Assembly (NCBI RefSeq): GCF_910592395.1
Contig: NC_088312.1
Span: 13,888,001-13,952,000, forward strand
Length of the DNA: 64,000 bases
Source: Lineus longissimus
Lineage: Eukaryota; Nemertea; Pilidiophora; Heteronemertea; Lineidae
Direction: 5' to 3'
In this document: in pieces, positions 9,038 to 18,808 of the stretch
How positions within the stretch are numbered: position 1 is the stretch's first letter
Layout of the letters: the number at the start of each line of letters is the position of its first letter
The notes under the pieces: model-generated
What the model was told of the DNA's origin: nothing
Seen by the model: only the letters and a program-made list of their open reading frames with translations
Databases searched by the model: none
Made by a program: the position numbers and the translations under genes

Positions 9038-12000
9038 TTATAGATCGATGTTGATAATTTGTCCATTTCTGACTGTTGCAGTGACTGTCATCGGAAGTGT
9101 GATATCATCTGGTACAACACCTTCCGCGTATGTGAGTGTGCTGTCTTGTTCATTATCAGTGACGAGGACTTCTTTGGTGATGTTGTTAATTGCAATTACA
9201 GTGAAGGTCTGGTCACATTCTTCTTCATCTGCCTGGAATGTAATGAAATAGTTGTGTATGAATATATAATCATGACAATTGATGTGTGCTCAGACATAGC
9301 ATATTCTTATCAATCATGTAGTTTTTGGTCCAAGAGTCAGGGTTACTGCCCCTTTAAATTCTTGAAAGCAATACTGCCCTGAAAACATAAAACACAGTAA
9401 CTCCACTTTTCACACTTTTGAGAAAAAGGCAAAAAAACTAATTTTGCTGTGCCCCGCAAATTTGTTTTCTCAAAATATTACTTTTGAGTTTCAAAGTAAC
9501 CAGCATTATTGTAACATTTAAAGGGGTAAGGTGCCTGATCAAAAAAGTAGGTCAACTTGGCATAATTGACTGTACTGTGTTTTAGCTTATCAGAGCTTTG
9601 AAAAAAAATCCAAAAAGTGTTATGGGCAGAGACCTGTATTCATCCACGACCGGAAGTGTGGCACAGTCACATAGAGCTTATCAAAATGTCAAGTTGTGGT
9701 AAATACATGGCTGGGATGGACCAAAGTGGAACTCAATCTGTGGTTGATTCTTAATCTACAGAGTCAGGCCATCACAGAAATATGCTTTTTGATAATATAT
9801 TTAAGAAAATGTGGTCTCACTGGTCAGTTTAGAACTTGTACTTTGACAGGGCCATATCAATGCACCAGTGACGTTTTGATGGATATGGTGTACGGAAATC
9901 TTTTTTTCTCAGGCAATCGGTATTGGAATTTTTTAAAACTTTATTATGCTATTGGCAAAGGGTTCTTCTTGACACATATAAAATTTTGTGCAGATTGATT
10001 GGTCCAATGAGTACTTTTTTTACCAAAACCTATGCACAACAATGTACACGTAAAGTACACATGTTTTAATAGAGGACTCTGGCCTACTAGGGCAGAGACC
10101 TGTATTCATCCACGACCGGAAGTGTGGCACAGTCACATAGAGCTTATCAAAATGTCAAGTTGTGGTAAATACATGGCTGGGATGGACCAAAGTGGAATTA
10201 ATTCTCAATCTGTGGTTGATTCTTAATCTACAGAGTCAGGCCATCACAGAAATATGCTTTTTGATAATATATTTAAGAAAATGTGGTCTCACTGGTCAGT
10301 TTAGAACTTGTACTTTGACAGGGCCATATCAATGCACCAGTGACGTTTTGATGGATATGGTGTACGGAAATCTTTTTTTCTCAGGCAATCGGTATTGGAA
10401 TTTTTTAAAACTTTATTATGCTATTGGCAAAGGGTTCTTCTTGACACATATAAAATTTTGTGCAGATTGATTGGTCCAATGAGTACTTTTTTTACCAAAA
10501 CCTATGCACAACAATGTACACGTAATGTACACATGTTTTAATAGAGGACTCTGGCCTTATGATAAAACACAGTATCATTTTATTCAATGCATGCACTGCT
10601 AGAAAGCACAAAAAATTATCTACACTAAACTAAATGCTGTTATTATGGTATTATTAATAAAATGTTGCGACATTAATATCAATTGATCCTGTGTAATTAG
10701 ATTTAATGACATATTAACTACAGGGTGTCCCGGAGATTCACAAGCATTGTTCATCACGCCAGTTCTAAGTGTAATTGAAGGCTTGAATTTGGCCTCTAGC
10801 ATTGACCAACTGGAACAATGCCGGGTTCTGACAGCAGCTATCTGAACTGAATGATTTCTCCAGATTAAGCCTTTCTTGTATTCACCTAAGTTTGACGATA
10901 TACCTTATACAGTATCAACCGATTGTACCAAATTCACTGACCGCAATTCATAGGAACGATACTAGACTTTAAACCCTTAACATCTTTAATGATATATTCC
11001 ATCTGTAATATTATGGTAAATGTGTTCTACTCTATCTTATATTGTTGCACATTTTATTTCATCGTTATGACGGCATTGCTTCCCACAGTTCTGTGTTCTG
11101 GCGAGTCCATTATAGGCCGCTTAACCAAAGTTAATTGTACTCTCAATCTCCATTCGTCAGGTCTACTACGTTATCATTTCCACCTATGTTCTGCCAAAAG
11201 ATCTTTCTATTCTCAGGCATGAACGGACACAGTTTCGCAATAATGTCTCTTTTCTTTTCTTTGGTGATACCTCGGTCTTCTCGTCTCGGCAAGCTAGGGA
11301 TTTCCATCTTGGTTTTATTTTTCAGGAAGTCAAAGATACGATAATCTCCGTCGTAAGAAGTTTTGTAGAACAGCTCATTGCGACCTCTGCAAAACCGAAC
11401 CTCAACCATCTCTGCCAACTTTGGACGATCAGGGCGCTTCAGCTTAGCTTGCGACTGTTCCCCATGAAATTTCCATTCTTTAAACTGATGACCGCAATAG
11501 CTCCGCCATTTGATTCTTGAACGACCTCTACGAAATCATTGTAGTCGTAGACATTGCCGCCTGCCCGCTTCTTGAATTGCTTCTCTACCCCCGCATGTAT
11601 CGAATCAGCTGACATAAAGGTATGTCCGGATTCAAAGAATTTCAACGTCACATCCTCAGCATCTACATCCGGACTGTTCAACAGGATTGTGAGCATGGTA
11701 AACAGTGTCCAGTTTTTGTTCTGTGCACTACAGTTGTTGAGCCAATAGATGATATGCTTCACATCCCGTTCTTGTTTTATTGCAGCATGAAAAGTTGCAG
11801 CGATCTCTGTTGCACTACGTCCAGCTATTCCCTCATGCCACAGGATGGAGATGCTTGGCTTCTTTTGTGTTTTATTCTTACGATCCCCAATAGACGCAAA
11901 CGTTTCATGGAATGCTATGATTCGCCGAGTGAAGACAGCTGTTTTAAGACCTGGTATTCTAGGCAACATGATTACCTTTTGAAGGTCGACTGATCGGAAT

Positions 12001-15000
12001 GAATACTGATTACCACTGATCCGCTTGGCATCTTCATTGTACAGCTCCCTTGCTCTGTTGGCTTTTTGCATATGCTCTTCATATTTCATGCACTCAGGAC
12101 ATGTTGCCCTTTCATCATCGCTGCCATGACCTTTCTCATGGGTCTCGTGTAGGACCACTGCTCACATTGTTCCTCCCCTAGCTTAGTGAATGAAAAGCCC
12201 ATTTCTTTGACGGTTGTGCGATACAGTATGGTAGCTACACTTCTGTTCTCCTCTGCTGATGAAATTCTGGTGCATGTCCTTCCTTGTAATATCACTCGGT
12301 AAGTACCTGCGGTTGGGGGCATGCTCCTCCTGTAATGGCTTATACATGGCCTATAAGACTCGATATGGTCCTTTATGGGTTCCCGATCAATCAGATTCGT
12401 CTTTTGCTGCTTTCCCCTTCGATCTAATCCAGGAGAAATTGCTGTAGTTGGAGTCGACCTCATCATTGCAGTTACCGCACCATCATTCTTGGGATGGTAT
12501 CCCAGACTCCCAAGGAAGAAAAACTTGCACACAGGTGTGCGGTTGCCATCCTCATCAGTTAGGCTATAATAGAAAGATTTGTCCCCGCGACTCACGTGGC
12601 CACCACCCTCAGCAACTTGGTTACCATCATCAACATCCGCCCTGTGATTCTCATTATATGGTCTAGGATTGTCATCATTTGGATTGTGTCCTTGTGTTCG
12701 ACCTATTCTTTGTGTTGGTTTTCTTGTGATGTAATTAAAGAGAAAGCTCCGCCTTGCATTATAGTCTAATGTCCAGAAATCATCCCGGATTTGTTGTCGT
12801 CGATCATCATTTATTTTGTCCGTACATTTGCGTGGGCACCTAGCAGTACAAGGCTCCCTGACTGGATGATTTGCCTTTTGCTCCTCCGGGGACAGCTTCA
12901 ATCTTTTGCGCCCACGTTTAATGGTTTGTTCAACCATAGGTCGTTTCTCACCCATTGCTTGTGGAGCATCATGGTTGCCAGCCTGGATCTCCTCACGATG
13001 ATCCGCAGGTTCGTCCTGGTTGACAGCCATGTCCACCTCTTGATCTTCCGCAGGTTCGTCCTGGTTGACAGCCATGTCCACCTCTTGATCTTCCGCAGGT
13101 TCGTCCTGGTTGACAGCAATGTCCACCTCTCGATCTTCCACAAGTTCGTCCTGGTTGACAGCCAGGTCCACCTCTTGATCTTCCGCAGGTTCGTCCTGGT
13201 TGACAGCCATGTCCACCTCTTGATCTTCCACAGGTTCGTCCTGGTTGACAGCCATGTCCACCTCTTGATCTTCCACAGGTTTTTCCTGGTTGACAGCAAT
13301 GTTCACCTCTCGATCTTCCACAGGTTCGTCCTGGTTGACAGCCATGTCCACCTCTTGATCTTCAGCAGGTTCGTCCTGGTTGATGGCAATATCCACCTCT
13401 CGATCTTCAGCAGGTTCGTCCTGGTTGACAGCAATGTCCACTTCTTGATCTTCAGCAGGTTCGTCCTGGTTGACAGCAATGTCCACCTCTCGATCTATTG
13501 CATGTTCGTCCTGGTTGACAGCAATGTCCACCTCTCGATCTTCTGCATGTTCGTCTTGTTTGCCAGCCTGGACTACCTCTTCGAGAACAGTCTGGGCACT
13601 CACGATGGAGGCATGCGTTTCAATCCTCCTTGGGTCTGTCAAGACCTTCATTTCAACATCGTTGGATCGTTCACATTCTGGAACGATTAAGGGGATACTC
13701 GGTTGAATATCAAGATGTAGTAAAAGCTTTGTATTTTTTGTATTTAAACTGTTTCTATGTTTAATTGTAAAACTACGATTAGAAAATAAAAACATGTGCG
13801 AAAGAAAATTTCACATTGTAGCTTAACTTGCGCATACTAGGCAAGAATGTCCAGCAGCCTGCAGCAGCCACGTGGCTGGGCACCAACACTGGAAATTTGG
13901 TCGAATAGCAAAACAATTGGGTACATAACTGATCCCTTATAATAATGTTGAGTGAGGCATGGGGCCTAATATATTGGCTTCAAGAAAGCAGTTCTACATT
14001 GACCACAGCGTGAATTTGACACAATCTAACTTCTGACAGTCTTTCTTCCTATCCTGTCTCAAGCAGTCACAGAAATAATACGCATTCTGAGCATTGGCTT
14101 CATTAGGTCTAGCCCTAGCCTACATATGAATGTCAAAAAGGTTGAAATACTGACCTGGACAGAAAGCGCAAAACTAAATAAGACTAAATTAAAGGTACAA
14201 ACCTTTTCTTTGCATTTTTAAAGCTAATTGAAGTAAAAATTTTCCTCTTGAAAATGCCATATTTTGATGCTTTCACTTGAACAAAGAATGAACAAAGTTA
14301 ACATGTGCTTCCTAAACAAAGACAGCTACTTTAATGAACATAGCACACTCTGCCAGCCAAATGACCTCAATTTTTACAGAACACATAAACAGATAACAAC
14401 ACAGTAAGTGCATCCAAGACGTAAACATAAGTACAGTTAGTAACTCCAAGGTTATTGAGTTCATGAAACGTTAAAACGCAGTAAGTGATGTTACTGTGTT
14501 CTTGCATTTTATTGGATTGCTAAATTTGGAGTTACTGTGTTATTGCACTGTGCTATCTCCCAAAATACACGCATCTGAGGCAATTCCAAGGTACTAGGGC
14601 ATAAAGGAGATACTGTGTTGTAGGATTTCACCACAAACAAAACAAAAATCAAAAATTGAGTTACTATGTTTACGTTTTCAGGGCAGAATAGACTGTATAT
14701 TTCGCTGATTTTGTGGGATGCTATTCTAGGTCAATGTCATTCCATTTCGCTGAATGTAAATTGCCATGATATTGTTATTTTGAGAAGTTATCATTTGGCC
14801 TAATCTTACTCAGGCCGAATGAAAATCTTTTTAGGCAAAATGGGGTGGTTATATTTCTTTGTAGGTGCATACTGATGTTATGCGCCAGGAGGGCCATGTG
14901 TGAACAAAGATGAATGAATAGGTGTACTTACTATAGCTGTTTCTGGAGTATTGCGGCAAAGAACACGCTCATTAAAGTGTTCTGTCTCAAGGTTTTCAAT

Positions 15001-17492
15001 CTTGATGCGTTTGTTCAGGTGCTGCTCCTGAATTAGGTCAGCTTTTTCGTTCCACAACTTACATCGCAGGTTTTGAGTGTTGCCACCGGAAATGGTGATG
15101 TCTCGTCTACGCCAGTTTTTGTCCGACTTAATTGGGGAAACCTGATAAAGGATATTCATATTTCGTTTTAAATCATTGTATGTATGTACTATGGCATCGC
15201 AAAGCGGAATCAATTGAACATGATGAATAACACATGAACTTTAAAAAATTGTGCCCACAATTTTGGCTACAATGTTGCAACCTGTAACCTGGATGCAGTG
15301 TGCCTAAGGCTTCCGTCAGTTGATGATCGGGGGTGTGCGGTCTTGCAGATTTTTCACTGTGAACCAAAAAATTCTTCATTACCAGCTATTGCGGGCCTAG
15401 CACACTCTGTTTTGAATAGAGGGAGACTCCATCATTCCTATTGTTTGAGATTGGAAAGGTGTGAATTAATCTGGCAATTAGCCTCCTGTGCATTGGTGCA
15501 TACAAACACTAAAATGTTTGGTTTTTGCTGATTTTGCTGGTCAAATAAATCAGCCAAAAGTTTTGAAAGCTTCACAAATGATTGTTGCAAGGAAGTACTT
15601 TATGATAGTTTGCGAAATTTTGATTAATTCTAGGTGGAAAGTAATATTTTTCGCATATTTGTTGGGAAAAAAATTGAAAATCCTCCAATTTTCAACCCCC
15701 CTATGGACACTACGAATTTTTCTCCAATAAAGCTGAAATCTTGGGAATATAATCCTAAGAGTTATATCAACCACGTCTGAAGTCGGGAGTTTGTATCAAA
15801 TGTATAGTTTCGGAGCTAGAGCCATTAGAAAAGCCCCCAAAACCCACTTTCTCAGGAATTTACACTACGGGCTACGAGTGAAGCATTACAGATTTACCAA
15901 AATTTTCAACCTATAGATGGACACATCGAATTTCCATCCAAATCACTCCAAATTTTGCCAGTAAATACCTAGACATATATAGAATTATGTCAGAAGTCGG
16001 GAGTTGGGATTATTTTTACACCCCGCCCAAAAAGCCAACTTTATTGATATTTCCTATGCATTTTCCATTAGGTTTGCCAGGACCAATTAAGCAGGTGCAC
16101 TAATTGGCTTAATTGGCTAGGCCCGCAATAGCTGGTAATGTGCCATCTTGTTTAGGGTTGACATAGTTTTTACAAGAGTTAACATGTTTTTAAATCTGTT
16201 GAAGTTAATATTTTTGGAAAGGCCTTCGCAATAAGCTTGTTGTATTTTTGGGAATGTAGTTATGTTTTTCAAAAATATTGTAATGTTTTCAGAAGATGTT
16301 GACTACTAGTACTTTATAATTCGTGGACACATGTCTTGAAATATTGATGTGTTTTTCATCACGTTGCATTGATTTTGCTTTGGCGTGCCATAATGAACAG
16401 GTGGTACAGGTATCAGTTATTGCCATGCATGACGAGGCAACTGAGAAACCTGAAAAACAGTAAGCATGCATGTGGGACATGTACAGTCACAGAAATGTTG
16501 ACAATTCCAATGTCTGTTGATGGGTTTGCATGCAATTTTTTGTTTCTTCTATCAAGCATAAATGAAATAGAACTTGTCATTTGCATTTATCAATAGTTTG
16601 TTTCCTCTGTAGCCATGTTTATGTGCAACATCCCTGAATATCAGTTATGCACTATGGTCCATGTATCTTGGTCTTGTTGGACCCTTGCACAATTTCTCAC
16701 TTGACTATGACTTGTAGATGCACTGTCTATGAAAAAGTATTAAACGGATGTGAATTTACCTGTGTAATGGTTCTGTCAACTGTAAAGCGCACTTTGGTCT
16801 TCACAGGTGTTTTCAGAATAGTGTCCATGGATAACGTATCAGCGTGCAGGAACTTTGTAATCAATGCGACATCTGGATCAAATGGTTCCGTGGGGAAAAC
16901 CTGTAATGTGGAATTTTGAATATTAGTGCAAATTATTCAGTTTATATGCACCAAGACTGTAGTTTATTCGGTTTGTTTTGTTCTCACATGAAATAGGAAT
17001 GGGTTGGACTATTGGTATGGCAACATCATGTTCTGTTACATCTTTCTGAGACAAAGTCTGTTTTAAAAAGTGGAATGTTTTCTTTTATAATGGAGACTTC
17101 TGGAATCTAGGGGCCATGTTGTGAATCCATGAGAGGGTTATTTGATGTTTGTGGTGATATCTCTTTCTTTTCAGCAGTAATTCTTGCCAACAGTCAGTCT
17201 TGCTTTCGTGATTTATGAATGAGAGAGGAATACATAACCTTGATTGAAGAGGATGATTATTGTTCTTACCTTTGTTGTGTTCATTTCCAGTTGAATAGTC
17301 CTGTTAGTGTCATTTCTGGATGCGTTTGTTATGATGACAGTGGCGTTATTGGTGAGATGATTATTGAAGGCTCCATTTGGCCAGTACATATCGTACAAAC
17401 TCATTTGGTTCTGCTTAAGGGCCACTGTTGCGGCGGTTTTGGTCATGCGCGCGCTTGGTGTGTTGAGGATGCGCACTGTAATGGTGTTTGAT
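9038..17492 (-). CDS. OB-fold (RPA1-like) nucleic-acid-binding protein, C-terminal four exons
   Basis: Exons in transcript order are 17492-17270, 16900-16760, 15141-14932 and 9232-9038 (stop at 9038-9040). All have GT-AG borders, and after the first partial codon all joins are phase 0, giving an open frame of 256 codons. Exon 1 (ITVRILNTPSARMTKTAATV to NATVIITNASRNDTNRTIQL) and exons 2-3 (KTKVRFTVDRTITQVSPIK, then RDITISGGNTQNLRCKLWNE and RIKIENLETEHFNERVLCRN) both look like OB-fold beta-barrels of the kind found in RPA large subunits. The 'KLW.EKA' and 'I.N' pattern is typical. Exon 4 (FTVIAINNITKEVLVTDNEQ onward) ends the protein. A role in binding single-stranded nucleic acid is expected from the family. 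The 5' exons were not found and may lie beyond 17.5 kb. The last intron is mostly a transposon; without it the intron is about 360 bp. Confidence 0.75.
9624..10557. repeat. 466-bp direct tandem duplication inside the transposon
   Basis: 9624-10085 and 10090-10557 are nearly identical, from GGGCAGAGACCTGTATTCAT to GGACTCTGGCCT. They differ by a 6-base insertion near 10199 and a few substitutions. The ORFs shared by both copies (9696-9998 and 10162-10470) have no recognisable domain and follow from the duplication. The near-identity implies a recent event. Confidence 0.9.
11143..13795 (-). pseudogene. Transposase-like protein of the 5.3 kb transposon, with two frameshifts
   Basis: Three overlapping frames form one degraded gene: 13795-12086, 12158-11439 and 11418-11143. 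The N-terminal part has about 12.5 acidic 15-residue repeats (NQDEPAEDQEVDIAV type). It is followed by a basic segment (KRGRKRLKLSPEEQ), a Cys-containing block (PCTARCPRKCTDKINDDRR) and KFFFLGSLGYHPKNDGAV. The catalytic-looking core is SFRSVDLQKVIMLPRIPG, WLNNCSAQNKNW and GHTFMSADSIHAGVEK. This resembles uncharacterised proteins with a DUF7869-type core common in invertebrate genomes. Frame changes fall at about 12155-12160 and about 11480-11486. In relatives I know, Asp precedes NCSAQNKN; here it is Asn, which may remove a catalytic acid. The true start may be near 13680, since the first 30-40 codons look intronic. Confidence 0.7.
12999..13560 (-). repeat. 45-bp coding minisatellite in the transposase N-terminus
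   Basis: About 12.5 head-to-tail copies of a 45-bp unit encode the acidic 15-mer NQDEPAEDQEVDIAV and variants (P/H, A/V, R/Q, I/M). The period is a multiple of three, so the frame is kept through the whole block. The antisense strand is also open over the array (ORF 12791-13690), which is a by-product of the repeat. Confidence 0.85.
15377..16140. mobile_element. 764-bp MITE with perfect 25-bp inverted termini
   Basis: CATTACCAGCTATTGCGGGC (continuing CTAGC) at 15377-15401 is the exact reverse complement of 16116-16140. It lies inside the OB-fold gene intron between 15142 and 16759. No convincing target duplication was seen. Inside, the motif GAAGTCGGGAGTT occurs twice (about 15778 and 15989), which suggests an internal duplication. 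No coding sequence is evident. Confidence 0.75.
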
Positions 17493-17545
17493 CTGAAAGG
17501 AAGTGACAATCATTTAACTGTTATGGCATAAATGGCTGCTACAGA

Positions 17546-17830
17546 TTAGGACAATTCACTATTCAGTGTCACTCACAAGAGAGAAGTGACAACTTTAGCT
17601 ATGGCATGTCCAGTAAACTGTTGTAAAATATCTCTGCGATAGTGACCGTGTTACAGTTATTCTTGGATAGTGGTAATTGTGGCGGTGAACTGGATGTATC
17701 AATCCAGTATAAAATTCATGAATGGCTGGTGAGAATGGCTGAATGGGGCAATTTGGTATATGTAGTGTCATTCCCAGGGGAGAAGTGACAACTTGAGCAT
17801 GTCTGGTATACTGCTGAAAACAGTGTAAGT
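17546..17830. repeat. Diverged direct repeat near the OB-fold gene 5' side
   Basis: A segment of about 90 bp at 17546-17640 (CAATTCACTATTCAGTGTCA, then GAGAAGTGACAACTT) recurs in diverged form at about 17745-17830 (CAATTTGGTATATGTAGTGT, then GAGAAGTGACAACTT). No gene is seen in it. Confidence 0.5.
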
Positions 17831-18150
17831 CACCATATGCTATTGGCATCCTTCTAAAATTGCACTTGTACAACTACTCGTACATATAATGTTAATGGGT
17901 GCTGGCGAAATCCAGTATGGGAGTGAAGTTCTTTTCAGTGACATTCATCCCACCTGTAACGTGTATGCAAATTGTTTGCGAATTTTACATTCCGTTGAAT
18001 GATGACGTTATACATAATTGGGGAGGTTCATGTACGTACTTTTTTGGGACAGTACTGCCAGTAGTACAATTGGCCATGATGTAGCTGATTTGTGCTGAAA
18101 AAGGAGAGTGTGTAGAATTAAATATATTTTCGAATTCTATAATAGATCTC

Positions 18151-18373
18151 CTAAGGCAGACGTTAATACATAGAGCTTCACGCTTCACTGCTCACGCCTC
18201 ACGGTTCACTCGTGAAGTGAAGAATGACGAACGTATTTCAATGAGCCTTGTTACTTAGGCGTTATGTAACATGGCTCATTGAAACACCTCATTAATTCTT
18301 CGGTTCATGAGTGAACCGTGTAGCATGAGGCGTGAGGAGTGAAATGTGAAGCTCTATGTAACGTTTGCCTTAG
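18151..18373. mobile_element. Fold-back MITE, 223 bp, arms about 95 bp
   Basis: CTAAGGCAGACGTTAATACA (18151 onward) pairs with TGTAACGTTTGCCTTAG (ending 18373). Pairing continues through AGAGCTTCAC and CACGCCTCACGGTTCACTCG to GGCTCATTGAAA. The loop is only about 30 bp. No clear target duplication was found. A related CACGCCTCACGCGTGAGG-type segment lies at about 56.3-56.45 kb. Confidence 0.75.
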
Positions 18374-18460
18374 AACTTATTTAGGAAGTTTGTCGATAGG
18401 CAGCTTTCCCAGAAGCACTGAGGTGATGGCGCATACACACTCATTGGTAGGAGGATAAAG

Positions 18461-18808
18461 AGCCCTCTCTATAACACTCTCCATACAGTTATCTTTGAAT
18501 GGACATGGTGTGCTCGATGGGCTGTGGATGAATGCCAAGTGAGAAGGGCCCTTTCGCTGTATCCTAGCAGCAAGGGCCCTTTCGTGGTATCGTAGTAGCA
18601 AGGGCCCTTTCTTTATATCCTAGCAGCAAGGGCCCTTTCGTTGTATCCTAGCAGCTAGTCTTCTATTTCCCTGGCTAGTAGATGAGCGGTGTGATCGTGC
18701 ATAGCCCTGCTCACCTTCCCCCCCTACTGGCAAGAGCCCTCTCATAACACTCTCCATACAGTTATCTTTGAATGGACATGGTGTGCTCGATGGGCTGTGG
18801 ATGAATTT
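18461..18808. repeat. Direct repeat pair, offset 274 bp, around a 28-bp tandem array
   Basis: The block beginning AGCCCTCTCTATAACACTCT at 18461 recurs from 18735 nearly unchanged through TGGATGAAT. Between them, the unit AAGGGCCCTTTCGTTGTATC (plus CTAGCAGC, 28 bp) is repeated four times with exact 28-bp spacing, starting at 18544, 18572, 18600 and 18628. The palindrome GGGCCC is the centre of each unit. Confidence 0.85.

Larger units (their letters stand above)
9374..14686. mobile_element. 5.3 kb autonomous-type DNA transposon inserted in the OB-fold gene intron
   Basis: The left terminus CTGCCCTGAAAACATAAAAC (9374 onward) matches the inverted right terminus ending GTTTTCAGGGCAG at 14686. 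Imperfect similarity extends over about 45 bp. The element is flanked by AATA at 9370-9373 and 14687-14690, a 4-bp target duplication. Several more copies of the subterminal motif ACAGTAACTCC/GTTACTGTGTT occur at about 14400-14670. It contains one transposase-like gene (11.1-13.8 kb, minus) and a 466-bp tandem duplication. A 4-bp target duplication is compatible with Sola or Chapaev-type superfamilies. I favour a Sola-like assignment weakly. Confidence 0.85.

Noticed and set aside
8973-9382. Plus-strand ORFs at 9.0-9.4 kb
   Set aside because: Antisense of the last OB-fold exon, which has an acceptor, matching phase and a stop on the minus strand.
9696-10470. Two nearly identical 100-codon ORFs as duplicated genes
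   Set aside because: They are part of a 466-bp DNA duplication inside a transposon; no domain, no start context and no codon-position bias visible.
12791-13690. Plus-strand 299-codon ORF (VDSHVHLLIFRRFVL repeats)
   Set aside because: It is the antisense of the 45-bp coding repeat in the transposase; the minus-strand frame continues into recognisable domains on both sides.
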